Positions 26,795 to 38,071 are shown, counted from the stretch's first letter. The stretch is 64,000 nucleotides of DNA from Lycocorax pyrrhopterus obiensis (GCA_014706295.1 JACSVZ010000002.1:19142494-19206493), one strand, 5' to 3'. Notes: generated by a model not told the origin, from the sequence alone. Program-made: numbers and translations.

Positions 26795-27466
26795 GTCAGT
26801 ATCATTCCTGGGACAAGCTTTCCAAATGACAGAATGCAACAAATTATTGTGATTGAGAATTCCAGGTGGTGACCAATCTAGGCAGTACTGAAAACACAGA
26901 TTTCTCCAAATAGCTGATCTAGCTGCAAAGAATTGTACAGTTGCATAATCAGTGTAAGGGGGAAAAGTTAAGCCTTCCCAGAACTTAGACTTTCCTATCA
27001 CCTTTTGCAGGTTGTGCTTGTTCCTCATGAGCCACGCCTGGCCTGGGGTGTGTTTGGTCACTGTGGGCCCTGCTGCTTTTAGGTCTAAATAGCTCCTTAC
27101 TTAGTTAGGGCCAAATGATAAAGAGAGTTGGAGAGATGCTAAAGCATTATGACATCAGTCTTGCAAAGCACAGCAGAAGGAGAAATTCTCATCCACCAGT
27201 GTCTGACTGTGGCTGCCAAAACTGCCAAGACAGGTAGATGTGAAAGGCTACATCAGATTTGATGTGAGCAGTCTGTTAAAAGAGTTTTTTAACCCATCAG
27301 CAACTACAGTGTAGGCATCTTATGGATAGAGTCTACAAATCAAGTTCTGTTGAATCTTTAGTTATTTGGTGTTTTATGAGTGCTGGTCAGTGAAATCACA
27401 CAGATTAAATTGGGAACAATTTAAGAATTTGGCTGTCAGCTGTATTTCCAATGCTATTATTTTCAG
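26795..27466 (+). other. NEBL: NEBL intron
   Basis: Short intron of 672 nt. Nothing recognised apart from splice signals. Confidence 0.75.
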
Positions 27467-27577
27467 AAAGAATACAAGAAAGACTTGGAGAATGAAATTA
27501 AAGGAAAGGGAATGGAAGTGGGTATGGATACTCTTGATTTACAGCGAGCCAAAAAAGCTTCTGAAATTGTCAGCCAG
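27467..27577 (+). CDS. NEBL: NEBL repeat exon (KEYKKDLENEIKGKGMEVG repeat)
   Basis: Exon of 111 nt (37 codons), phase 0-0, acceptor ttttcag, donor gtgagt (strong). The translation KEYKKDLENEIKGKGMEVGM continues DTLDLQRAKKASEIVSQ. It is very close to its two neighbours in both protein and nucleotide sequence. The DTLDLQRAKKASE end resembles human DTLDVQRAKKASEMASQ. Confidence 0.96.
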
Positions 27578-27829
27578 GTGAGTACAGAATTAATTGCTTT
27601 AAGATTACTTTGAAAGTAAAACACAATGAGATGTTAAAAATGTAAAATTTTCTTGAACATTCTTAAGCTAAACAAAGCAAGCAGTGCACAATAAAAATAT
27701 TAAATTAAAGAAATGGAAGAATTTATTTTTATAGTCTGACCAGTACTATCGGAATAGCTTTGAAGACAGCATGTACAGAGAGTTGCAGTATTAGTTATGG
27801 TTTTTATTTCCCCTTTATTTTTTCTTCAG
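27578..27829 (+). other. NEBL: NEBL intron, shortest in the window
   Basis: Intron of 252 nt ending in a long pyrimidine tract and cttcag acceptor. It is the shortest intron here and separates two of the most similar repeat exons. Confidence 0.85.
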
Positions 27830-27940
27830 AAAGAATATAAAAAGGATCTGGAGACTGAAATTAGAGGAAAAGGGATGCAAGTTGGTCCATATACTCCAGA
27901 AATTCAACGGGTCAAAAGGGCTTCAGAAATAGCAAGCCAG
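27830..27940 (+). CDS. NEBL: NEBL repeat exon (KEYKKDLETEIRGKGMQVG repeat)
   Basis: Exon of 111 nt (37 codons), phase 0-0, acceptor ttcttcag, donor gtagac (weak, GTAG only). The translation KEYKKDLETEIRGKGMQVGP continues YTPEIQRVKRASEIASQ. It is the third member of the KGKGM run. Tyr replaces the usual Asp of the DTP motif. Confidence 0.95.
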
Positions 27941-28918
27941 GTAGACATAGTCAAAGGTTGAATGTTTTAATTCTGTGTAACAATGACTGCTTGACATAAC
28001 ACTGCTCAAAATACTTCTTCTCTAGCTCTGCAGAGGCTTTCATACCTGTACTAAATTAATTTACATGTAGTAAAATGTCTTAACTGCCTGATTCTTATTT
28101 GTATTTAGGCCTGTTACACCATGTAAGTTGAATTTAATTATTTACATCTACCTGTAGTACTTTTCACATTACCTAATTACCTAATGTTACATTACGTATA
28201 TTCTGACAGTGAGGAGAAAATGTATATGAGGATATATTATGTCTGAAGATATATGAGGATATATTATGTATATGTATATTAGTTATATTTTAGTGATGCC
28301 ATGATGATTTTTTGTCTTTTCTTTTATACCCCTTTATTTACCTTTTTATAGCTTTTTCTATTCTTAGTGGTTTTTAGCCTACATTCTTAGACTTATTTGT
28401 CAAGCTAGGAGATTAAACATTTTAGAAGCTTCGTAGTTAGGGATCAGTGTGCCCCAGACCCCAAAGTCCTGTCCAGAACACATTTTGTAAACTAAGATAG
28501 AACCATCCAGGGGAAGGTTCCTTGGGGAGGGGGGCTCATATGAGCCTCTCATTGGGGAATCTTTGACAGATATGCTAATTAGTAACACCTGTAATGTTGT
28601 ACTCGATCTATTAGGGGGGTGCATTGCGGTGTGCATTGGGGTGCATAACACCTGGACGTGGTGCACCTAAGGATCCTTAAAATAAATACTGAGGTAAAAC
28701 CCCTTTTTCACTTCTAACAGTGTTTTGATTCTTGATTTTAAGACCAGGAAAAGGCATCATTAGTGTGGGGGACAGACAATGATAACAGTATGGTGGAGAA
28801 GAGATGTTTAAGTAAATACTGGACAGGGATGAGGAGGCTCATTAGCAATAAGGATCTTTTGTGCAGTTTGGATATCCTGAGCCCAAAAAGCATAGACATT
28901 TAAAAATTATTTTTTCAG
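27941..28918 (+). other. NEBL: NEBL intron with possible LTR fragment
   Basis: Intron of 978 nt. It contains a short near-tandem duplication at 28223-28269 (two copies of a 20-nt AT-rich word, 27 nt apart) and a repeat-like block at about 28398-28759 described separately. No exon seen. Confidence 0.7.
28398..28759 (+). mobile_element. Possible solo LTR (degenerate endogenous retroelement)
   Basis: This block differs in texture from the surrounding intron. It opens with TG (tgtcaagctagg), has an AATAAA-type signal near 28681 followed by a pyrimidine-rich stretch, and closes with aaaaggcatca, ending CA. That 3' end resembles endings I associate with avian endogenous retroviral LTRs. No clear target-site duplication is visible (acttatt before, ttagtgt after) and no internal coding region follows. 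It could instead be an unrelated intronic sequence or another repeat type. This is a non-coding remnant only. Confidence 0.35.
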
Positions 28919-29023
28919 AAAATGTACAAAGGTGAAGCGGAGAAGATGCTCTGTAACTATTCTGCTGTCCCAGACACTCCTGAGATGGAGAGGATAAGAA
29001 GTACTCAGAAAAACATCAGTTCA
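28919..29023 (+). CDS. NEBL: NEBL repeat exon (KMYKGEAEKMLCNYS repeat)
   Basis: Exon of 105 nt (35 codons), phase 0-0, acceptor tttttcag, donor gtgagt. The translation KMYKGEAEKMLCNYSAVPDT continues PEMERIRSTQKNISS. Human has RKYKDEAEKMLSNYSTIADTPEIQRIKTTQQNISA. It marks the change from 37-residue KGKGM repeats to the shorter C-terminal repeats ending (N/K)ISS/N. Confidence 0.96.
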
Positions 29024-32000
29024 GTGAGTAACAGTGCTTCTCTCTTTGCTTGTAACTTTTCATATGTTTTTTAGTTTAAATAGGCTCTCTTGTTCCACAC
29101 CGTAAAACAGGGAACTTACGAGTAAAAGTCCTTTGAACCATTTGCATAATTTTCCTGGCAAAAGCTGTATCACTCATTTCTTTCAGTAAAAAAAAATACC
29201 CAGCTTTTCTAAGTGTGACACTGTTATTTTGAATTTCTAAACCACTTATATCACCTTGCCAAACCACAGTTATTTTTAACTGAAGATTTTTTTTTCTTTT
29301 TCCATCAAGCCCCAGGAAGTACTTTGTTTAAAAGGGAAAAAAAAAATCTAAGGCTTCTTACTGTACATATAAGATTTTTCATCTGTTTTCTATCATATGT
29401 ACTGAGAATTAAGATTGGGGTATAAAATTAGAACAGATCAGATTTCATAAATATATATATGTAATGATTTTATATTACACTTTATATTTTTAAATTTTCT
29501 GCTAGATTTAAGTTTCAGTTTATCCCTAAATATAAATTATGAGCTTAGATTTCTACAGTTGCCCAGTTTGGGATGTATTAAGTTCCACTTCCTTTTTGGG
29601 CCCATTAGTGCTGCTGTTGCTTGTAATATAACAGAGAAGAGGAGTAAATCTGGCCTCCAGAACAAAAGGCCAGTCAGTGGCTGTTTTTTATGGCAGACTA
29701 AGTAATACTAATGAAGCCAATGATTTGAGAGAAAGGAATATAAGATACTTAAATGTGTTTAGTATTATCTGACACACATGTTCTTTAACTTAGAGATATC
29801 CTCAGCTTCTCCAGCTCTCAGAAGTAGACCTCAGTTAGTTTCTCCCAGAGGTGTTTGCCTGCAGCTCCCCTGTGCAGCTGAGGTTTCCGCAGGCGAGCAA
29901 GAGCCGGTGGGGAGGGCAGAGGAGATACCTCTGAGCCTGCTCTAGGCTGTGGTCACTCCTATAACATCTCCAGCCATTACCTGCTCTTTTTCTTCCTTTG
30001 AAAGAGGACAGCCAAAAGCTACATCTTTCTAGTAGGAGCTCTTGACAGGCCCACTGGCCCAGTTTTGCTTCCTGTCATCTGCTGGCCCTGGTTTTGAATG
30101 GTGCTGTGCAGCATAGTGTGACGGTGATTGTCACCATTTCTCATGTCACTGGTGTCCTAACAGGCTAGGCTGAAACTCCCTGCAACAGAGGGATACAAGC
30201 TAGCCTCTGGGATCTGCTTTCCACCCTGCTCCAGCCTTTGATAGCTTTTGATGAAGTCCTCAAGTAGGTCGGTGGCTCTGGCAGTGTAGATTCGCTAACA
30301 GTTAGGTACCAGGCTTAATTAAGATAGGTATCACTACTTAATTAAGCCATGACAAGCCTCTGATGCATCTGAACCCCTTGCAGCCCTGTAGGCCAGTCTG
30401 AGCTTTCAGTGCCAAGACTGACAATTATCCTCTTTGTTAGTACTCCAGATAAGAAATAAAATGTATTGTCTTTGAGGTGATTTGTATTTGCTTTCTATTG
30501 TGACTGTCCTGTTTCTGTTTGTGAACTGGATCCTCCAAATGTAGGAAAGCAGTTTACAGCTGTGACTGAACTATCTTTTTCTCTTGTTTCTCTATGTTTT
30601 AATCTTTCATCCTTCTGTGCAGTTTAGATTATAAAGGTGAGTTCTTACCGAGTTAAGATACAGCTGGCAGCGGTATAAAAAACAGAATGACCCCTAATAG
30701 TCTTCTGATTTTTGGATTTTTGTCTTTTGGATTTTTCTGCCTTAAGGGACAAAAAAAGCAACTTGCACTGCAGATAAGATCGTTGCTGCTTTTAGCTTAC
30801 TAGCTCATTTGGCAGTTGATTTATAATAGGATATTTACTTCACAGTCATTTCTTTCATAGAAAAATTCTGTCTCCAACATATTTTACCAATCCTTCCTTC
30901 GTAGAGGAGAAAAGTATATTGTAGACCAGCCCACAATATAAATCTTTCTAACTGACATGGTGCAGAACAATTTTCAAGTTCTTACTCATAAACTGTCTCT
31001 GTTCTCACATGGTAAAACAAAATTCTAGATTGTTAAAGGTTTTTTGAATATTTAAAAAATTAGTTGCGGCCATTCTCCTCTAGAATATTTGGCAGTAGCA
31101 TTCACCCCAGCCTATGGAGGACTTCAAGGAAGTAGGAAAAATTAATCAGGAATGATGTTTTTATTGTTTAAGGTTTGTTGATAGGAAAAGTTAAATAAAT
31201 CTTGGTTTAAGAAAGGCAGAAATACTAAATGGTAAAGATTAATTTTATTAACTCCAGGATCAGACTTGTTTTTTACACTAACTGACTGGAAATACTTACC
31301 AGAATGGCAACAGCTGTGACGCCAAATACTGAAAATCAAGTAAAACTTCTTGAGGAGTTTTTCAACATGAACTGGTGCTCCATGGTTATTTAAATTATAA
31401 CCAGGCTTGGAATTTGTAGAGCAGTTATTTACTGTCTCTTTCAGTAACTTCAAGTAATTGATTCTACTGATGTGCTTTGTGTTTATCATTTACTGAAACA
31501 ATTGAAATAGAGAGGAGTAGTGTATGAACAGCATGCGTATCTTTTAAGAAGTGAGTTTTGTTTTTAGATGCAGTCCTCAGCTTTCTGGCTTGAACCTAGG
31601 AGTCAAAAATTGCATGACTTGGATTGTAGCTCTGGTTGTTGTGGTTATTTTTCCGTGAATATTTCGATTTTTTAGCTTGTTAACTTAGATAATAGTAATG
31701 TCTGTTCACTTCTCACAGTATTTTAAGATCTGAAGACTAAAGAAACCAAATCAAATCCTGCACGTTCATGGACCTTCAATTACATTGAAATGAATGAAAT
31801 TACTCAAGTGTAAAATTACATTTGTAAAACTTGATGGATTATTATAGAAATTTTAATATTTTTTCCAAATTTAAATATGTCATTGCAAGTACTTAAAAAT
31901 ACTGAGGTCAGTCTAAAGGATGAGAATATACTATGTGGGTTACAGTTGAAAACAAACAGTGTAATCACAGTTATTGATAATTAGTCTGATTTATGAAAAA

Positions 32001-32136
32001 TTAAAGTATTTGCTTTCTTAGCAAGATTTATAGTCAGACCAATTTGGAGCTTGGAAAAATGCCTAGCCCTTTTATGAGAACTAGTGTTTGCATTGCTAAC
32101 AGTCTCATAATTATCTTTTCTTTTGGGGAAATGAAG
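29024..32136 (+). other. NEBL: NEBL intron
   Basis: Intron of 3,113 nt. It contains a perfect 12-bp inverted repeat at 30312-30348 (separate entry) and a GC-richer patch around 29850-29960. No exon or nameable mobile element seen. Confidence 0.65.
30312..30348. repeat. Perfect 12-bp inverted repeat
   Basis: The left arm ggcttaattaag (30312-30323) and right arm cttaattaagcc (30337-30348) are exact reverse complements separated by 13 nt. Each arm contains the palindrome TTAATTAA. The structure could form a hairpin in the pre-mRNA or be the remnant of a small inverted-repeat element. No function is evident. Confidence 0.85.
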
Positions 32137-32229
32137 GTGTTTTACAAGAAGGAAGTAGGAGCTGGCACAGCTGTGAAAGATACTCCGGAGATTGAAAGAG
32201 TAAAGAAAAATCAACAGAATATTAGCTCG
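32137..32229 (+). CDS. NEBL: NEBL repeat exon (VFYKKEVGAGTAVKD repeat)
   Basis: Exon of 93 nt (31 codons), phase 0-0, donor gtgagt. The translation VFYKKEVGAGTAVKDTPEIE continues RVKKNQQNISS and is almost identical to human VFYKKEVGAGTAVKDSPEIE. The acceptor is the uncommon AAG in aaatgaag, with purines just upstream of it. The 31-codon length is typical of the short C-terminal nebulette repeats. Confidence 0.96.
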
Positions 32230-33392
32230 GTGAGTGCTATTAACATGAATTATTTTTATGTGAATGAATGGTGGACCATTTTCTTTTTTCATCTTGTTTA
32301 CTAAAAATTTCATCATTTTCATATCACACATCTTATTCAAATAGTTGTCCACTGGATTTTGGATATAGAGCTATGTTCTAGCACAGCTAGAACTCCCCTC
32401 TGCTGTATCACTTCTGTGTCCAAAGGTGGAGTTTCTAATTGAAGCATTATGAAAAATAAGAAAATATTTTAACTACATGTTTGAGGGAAGTGTCTTGTCT
32501 TTCAAGAGTGAGAAATATGAGATGTATTCTCCTATATGACAGACTGAACAGCAGTTGTATTTGCAGGTTAGAAAAATACCGTGTGACGCAAAAGAAAATC
32601 TGTAACTTTCTGTTAGGGACTGCATGTATTGCATAGGATTTGATACCGTTTGCACTTCAAGAAGAGAAAAATTATGTGCAGACTTGAACTATGTGAAAAG
32701 GTGGAGAGCTGGTGCCTCTTTACATGCTGGTGAAAAGCTGATATGTGCATCTGATGAGATTGGTTCTGAATTGATGTTGTTTATCTATGGATGCCCAATG
32801 TCTTTGGCACCTTAATAGGCAAATAAAAATAAAATATCAATGTGACTGTTTTCTTCAAATAGAACATTCTCTTCTGATAAATATGTGGCAAAACTTGGAA
32901 AAAACCAGAAAAGTGACTGCCCAGCAAGAAAACCCTTGTAATTGCATTGTTCACTTCTTTGTTATATTTGATGGGGACTCCTCTGGGGCAATTTTTATGT
33001 TTGTGACATGACTTTTCTGATGATTAGATTTTTTTTAAAAGTAAAGTTTGAAAATAATGTCTAGACATGACACTATGTTGTGTTTAAATATTAGTTAAAA
33101 TATGAATTAGGGACTCTGGACTCCTATTCTCATAGAATTTAATTGTTTAGTGAATAGTGTTAAATTAATTATCCCACCAAAGTAAGGTCAGGTAGAGAAT
33201 TTCAAAAAAATTTTGAAAAGCTCTTATTTTCCTTGGAATGTTTTTCTGCTCTATCCATCACTTTTCATCTTGTCATTTTGAGTCACAGTACAGGCTATCA
33301 TGTGTCCTAAATCCTGAAATAATTGGATAGTGAGTAGCTGAAACCTGCTGGTTGGGAAGTCATTGGTTTGCTTGATTTGAGGGTGAGGGGGT

Positions 33393-33416
33393 TTTGTTTG
33401 TTTGTTTGTTTGTTTG
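33393..33416 (+). repeat. (TTTG)6 microsatellite
   Basis: Six TTTG units followed by a T-rich, G-interrupted stretch to about 33440. Simple repeat inside an intron. Confidence 0.88.
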
Positions 33417-33894
33417 GGTTTTTTGTTGTTGTTTTGCTTTTAAATTTCCAGTTGCCACAGACTTTTATTTCAAGAGTAGTCACACAGTCACAGACACTCA
33501 CAGACACACACACTCATTAGGAGAAGTCTTACTCTAACGTTTTTTCATGATACCTTTCAATGTGAAATGGAAAAATAGTGTACACTGTTCTTGCTGTTTT
33601 AGAAATCCTAAATAGTGGTGAAGAGAGAAAATGAAAGGTCGATCAGTATGCTAGTAAACACATTTGAACAGAAACATGCCAAGGGAAGTACAAAATGCAT
33701 TAGTGGTGTAGTGGTACAATGTGAGTAGCATGGCCTTTACGTTGCTAGTCTTTGTGTAGAGTTAATGTTGTACAAAAGGTATTTTATTACATGTAGTTGT
33801 ACTTGAAATTACTTAGGTCTTGTATAATATTTATTAGAGGTGTTGAATGCCAAATTTAAAGGCAATGTACAAGAATGTTTCAAATTATTTGTCA

Positions 33895-33942
33895 GTGAGA
33901 GGGAAATTATATTGTGCAGTAAGAGGGAAATTGTATTGTGTG
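33895..33942 (+). repeat. 24-bp tandem duplication
   Basis: Two adjacent 24-nt copies (33895-33918 and 33919-33942), both built around agagggaaatt and attgtg, with four visible differences: one near the start, one in the middle and two at the end. In one frame this reads VRGKLYC twice, but no gene context supports translation. Confidence 0.85.
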
Positions 33943-35427
33943 ATTTACAGGAGTCCCAAAGGAAGGGTAAATTACACCAATTTGGAATCCATTGGATTTA
34001 AATATTTTACACGTATTTTTAAATTTAGCCAGAAGAACTTGGGACAGCTTTAAAACTGTTTTCTGAGCTAAATGAAACTGTGGAATGTGAAGCAAACTTT
34101 CAGTGAAAGAAACACCAGGGCACCAAAATAACACTTACTGGACAACCAACCACACAGAAAATCCACTGAATCATGTTCTGAAAGTGATCAGATTCTTCCA
34201 GGTTACATATGTAGGAGACAAACATCAGAATGGTGTTTTCGAAGCCTAAAATACAAGGTGGTGACAGCCAAGGAGGTTGAGCTCATCTCACCTGTTGTGA
34301 TGATTGGTTTGGAAGAAGCCAAGATCTCACAGAACTTTCAAAGCAAGCAACAGACCCATGGACTGTAGCTGAATCTGAACTGAGAAACTACAAACAACCA
34401 AGGACGTTTAAAAAACTTGTGTATATTGAGGGGCAGGCAGGGTTGGACACGGCACTGGGAAGAAGAAGTGCTTTGGGAGAAGATTCTATTTGTGTTTTTG
34501 TTAGTGTGAAATCTGTGAGGAAACTCCTGTGGTATGTCACTCAATACCACAAAGCTGGGGTCTGATTAAAATTCAAGCAACAGACATTTTAAGGACGAGT
34601 AGCACTGCCAATTCTTAAACTTACCTAATAGTCTCTATTAAAAAACCCTTTTTTCCAGTGCTTTAGTATTTTTGCCAGTCCTACGCTGTCTGGACTGAAA
34701 TGTTCCATTCCTGGCCTGTACTTTGGGCTGGTTTGGTTTTATTTATTTATAAATTTCAGTCAAAGCAGCTTCCAAGTATGAGCTTAGAGAAAAACAAGTT
34801 GTTTTGTCTGTTCTATGAAATTGGGCACCCTCCAGAAGTACCATGTCTTGGAGAAGAGAGTTGAAAATAAAATGTTAGAAGAAAACCCAGTAAATATCTG
34901 ACAGCACCTGCAAGGGCATCAACAATCCAGACAACTGCATTCTCACCTGTTTGTCTGCGTGTGTTTTTAGAGAACTTCGATGAGACTTTGAAGTCATCCT
35001 CCTTTTCAGAAACACCTAAAAGGCTTGGTTTCTGAAATGGACTGGTAGATTTATCCATAGCAAGATAATAGAAGGACCAAGTAATTGTGAAAGTGGTGTG
35101 GGTCTCCAAGTAGTATATGCAGCATCCCAATTATCATGAAAATAGCCACAGCCCCATGTGATGTGTATTCCCACTGTAAGAGTTTTAGTACACTAGAATT
35201 GTTAAATGCACTCTCTTCTGTGTAACATCAAACAAGATGCATTAGAGACCCTAGCAGACTGTTTTAGAAATTAAATATAACTGTTCCTTTTCAGACCAAT
35301 GGTGTTTGTAGATGTGGCCTAGCTGTGCAGTATGTGTACAGGAGAGCATATAAAGTGATTGATGTGTTTTAGTGCCTGTCTCTCTCTTCTTTAAGTTTCT
35401 AATATTTTTGTAATATCTATTGTGCAG

Positions 35428-35520
35428 ATTAAATACAAGGAAGAAATTCAGCGTGCAACAACTATTTCTGATCCACCCGAACTAAGGAGAGTTAAGGAAA
35501 ACCAGAAGAATATTAGCAAT
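35428..35520 (+). CDS. NEBL: NEBL repeat exon (IKYKEEIQRATTISDPPEL repeat)
   Basis: Exon of 93 nt (31 codons), phase 0-0, acceptor tgtgcag, donor gtgtgc (GT present but weak at +3 to +6). The translation IKYKEEIQRATTISDPPELR continues RVKENQKNISN. It matches human VKYKEEIKHATAISDPPELKRVKENQKNISN. The ISDPPEL core replaces the usual DTPE. Confidence 0.95.
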
Positions 35521-35912
35521 GTGTGCTCCATTTTCATTGCTTGCACACTTCTCTCAGCTGTATTAAATGTGTTTGTGTCTTGGTGAATATGTCTGTGGTG
35601 TTTGTGCTAGTTTCTGTTTGTCCACAAAGACCATTTTAATCAATTAATGGTAAAATGATAATTCCTTAGCATTGCACTTTGATTAATAACAATGAGAGTG
35701 AATTATTCCTGTTGAAATAACAATTGTCTGTGTTTGAAATAGGAGAACTGCAAGAGGGTGAGTACTAAGTATTGTGTGGAAAGATGGGATTGATTACTAA
35801 GGAATGGTACTTTCCATCCAAATGCAGTGTGCTCTTTAGTGATGTCTAGCACAGTTATGTATTTCTGTTACTTGGAAATCTCTGTTGTAATATCTTCTGA
35901 CATGTTTGCTAG
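35521..35912 (+). other. NEBL: NEBL intron
   Basis: Intron of 392 nt. Nothing recognised. The acceptor gctag follows a mixed pyrimidine stretch. Confidence 0.8.
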
Positions 35913-36005
35913 GTTCGGTACAAAGAACAGCTCTGCAAAGCTACACCTGTGAGTGTCACCCCTGAGATGGAAAGAGTCAAGAGGAATCAAGAGAATGTCA
36001 GCATG
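35913..36005 (+). CDS. NEBL: NEBL repeat exon with GG at the expected donor
   Basis: The coding segment of 93 nt (31 codons) has the length of its paralogues. The translation VRYKEQLCKATPVSVTPEME continues RVKRNQENVSM, corresponding to human LQYKEQNYKATPVSMTPEIE. The acceptor gctag is normal. At the expected exon end (after ATG at 36003-36005) the intron begins ggaagt instead of gtaagt, so the essential T at +2 is G. Alternative GT sites exist inside the exon at 35949 (gtgagt) and 35997 (gtcagc), both of which keep the frame; one at 36010 would not. Otherwise the exon may be skipped, also in frame. The end given here follows the paralogue length, not a valid donor. Confidence 0.85.
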
Positions 36006-37978
36006 GGAAGTTGCTATCCTTTAATCCTTTGTATAATTTTTGGGTGCACGAGATGAGTACAAAGTTCTCCTTTCTGAAACTGTGCCTTTTCTTTAGTTGG
36101 GGGAAATGAATGTATTGTAATGTATTGGAATTCAAGTAAAGGAATTGAAAACCCTCTTTTGGGAAGCAGTTGTGAAAAGGCATTGCTTAGTTTGGGAAAT
36201 GGCAGATGAAGCATCACATGTTCTATTAAAGAAATGGCTGCAGTGCTTTGAGATGTTACTCTCTTCCTTAGATACTTGCAGGAAATCTTGACCAATTTTT
36301 TTTTCTTTTTTTTTTTTTTAAACAAAATATCTGTTTCCAGTTTTATTTTTCTTTGCTTTGTAAAAAATTAGCTACAATTGTGCTCAAACTTCTGCTCTCT
36401 TATCTATCTCCTTCTGGTTCCTCAGTAACCTTCCCATCAGAATTTAGTGTTTATTGGCTGACATAACCATTAGAAAGCCATATGATTTGCAGGAGCACAG
36501 AGAGGAAGGAAAGAACTGGAGCACGCTGCTGCCTTCCTGCATTGATGAAGTTGTACCTTGTTAATGAGTCCTTGAGAGACCAGGCTCTCTCCTCACTGAG
36601 AGCTGCCATGAGCAGCCGTGGTTCATGGGTCCACACCCAGTGTGTCCCTGGGGTGCTTTCTGCTGCATTCACCAAAATTAATTTTGAGTCACAATTTTGA
36701 AAAATTCTGTCCCTCTAACTCAACTTCTGGATTATTGTTGATATATCTAGCTTTCCTCAGATGTATTCTGTTCAAAAAAACCTGGTTTCCCAAGTGGTTC
36801 AAGCCTGTATAGTTTTTCTACTCACATTGTCGTTTACTTTTCATCAATTTTTGTGTTGTGCAAGTTTCACTGGAAAGTTTAAATTCTTTTCAAGTCGGTG
36901 GAACAGCTTTGAGTGAAGATTCTTTAACTTCAGCCATTTCTAGAAATAATAATTTTTGAATAGTCATTTTACCTTTATAAATGTTAGTTTGCAAGTTTAA
37001 TCTATTTGAAAGTTTACCATCATTTTTGTAAGACATTAATTTTTCGATTGGAATACATTGATGTGGACAGACCAAAATTGTGTTGTGCTGGAAGATAATT
37101 GCTTAAGCAGTTACTGCTACTGTGGACTGCAGAATTATGAGCACAATATATCTGCACAGTTAACCTTATCACTTAAGCCCAAGAGCTTATTTTTTATGGA
37201 AGAATTTATTTTGCATAAAACTATATGAATTGGCATAAATTTGTTGCCAGAATCTGTCACTAAATATTTACCGTATCTGACTTCCCAGCACGTGAGGCCA
37301 GAGTTAACATTAGATTGGTTGGTCTGTGAATGCCACATCCTGTCCTCTGTATGCTTTAGATCCTGATCCAGCCTTGAGTGTGCATTTGGTTAATGCATTA
37401 AGTGTGTTTTGTTACAAAATGATAAAGGAGATATTCCTGCAGTACGTTTAGATAAATGCATGGTGAAATTAGGCTGGATTCAATTGGCAGTTGGCTGATG
37501 TGCTGCACCCTCTGTGTTTAATCACCTTTGAATATGTACTATATAAAATTTAGAACACAGAAGGAGACATTATGGAGTTTCTGTGTCTTGCCAATCATAT
37601 ATTTGCAGTGCACCTTGCTGAAATTCAGTTTTTCATGTGCTCTGCTTGCCTTTACTGCATTATTTGTAGCTTAACCCCATTCCAAATATGAGATATTTCT
37701 CTGTACAGCCAAGGACCAGTCTGGTAAATGTCAAGATATTGTGTGCATATGTGGGTATATATCCACAGAAATGCATTAATAAACACCCTGTACAGAAAAA
37801 AAATTCAAGGTTATCTTTCAAAAATCAAGTTTTATAAACTTTAATAAACTTCAGATGCATTTTAGCTTTTCAGTTGTTTCCTGGATGACCTTTGACGTCA
37901 TGCATTTTTATATAAAACAATGAGATATTCCTATGGTTGAAATAGTATGAATATATATTTTATTCTGTTAAATAATAG
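36006..37978 (+). other. NEBL: NEBL intron; expected extra repeat not found
   Basis: Intron of 1,973 nt. From memory, human nebulette has one more 31-residue repeat here (VKYKGELQRGTAISD...). I see no corresponding segment. A T-rich run (T8, C, T14) lies at about 36297-36319. Nothing else recognised. Confidence 0.6.
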
Positions 37979-38071
37979 GTTCACTACAGAGAGCAGCCTG
38001 GAAAAGCTACTGCTGTGAGTGTCACTCCTGAGATAGAGAGAGTCAGGAAGAATCAAGATAATATCAGCTCG
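37979..38071 (+). CDS. NEBL: NEBL repeat exon with GC donor
   Basis: Exon of 93 nt (31 codons), phase 0-0. The translation VHYREQPGKATAVSVTPEIE continues RVRKNQDNISS, matching human VYYRGQLGRATTLSVTPEME. The acceptor is aataatag. The donor after TCG is gcaagt, the GC-AG class, otherwise a perfect consensus (gcaagt), so it is probably functional. An internal gtgagt at 38015, after exactly 12 codons, could act as an in-frame alternative donor. The exon is highly similar to 35913-36005 in its VSVTPE(M/I)ERV core. Confidence 0.93.

Larger units (their letters stand above)
32230..35427 (+). other. NEBL: NEBL intron with small repeats
   Basis: Intron of 3,198 nt. It contains a TTTG tetranucleotide repeat at 33393-33416, a CACA/GACA-rich patch at about 33480-33520, and a 24-bp tandem duplication at 33895-33942. 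No exon seen. Confidence 0.65.
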
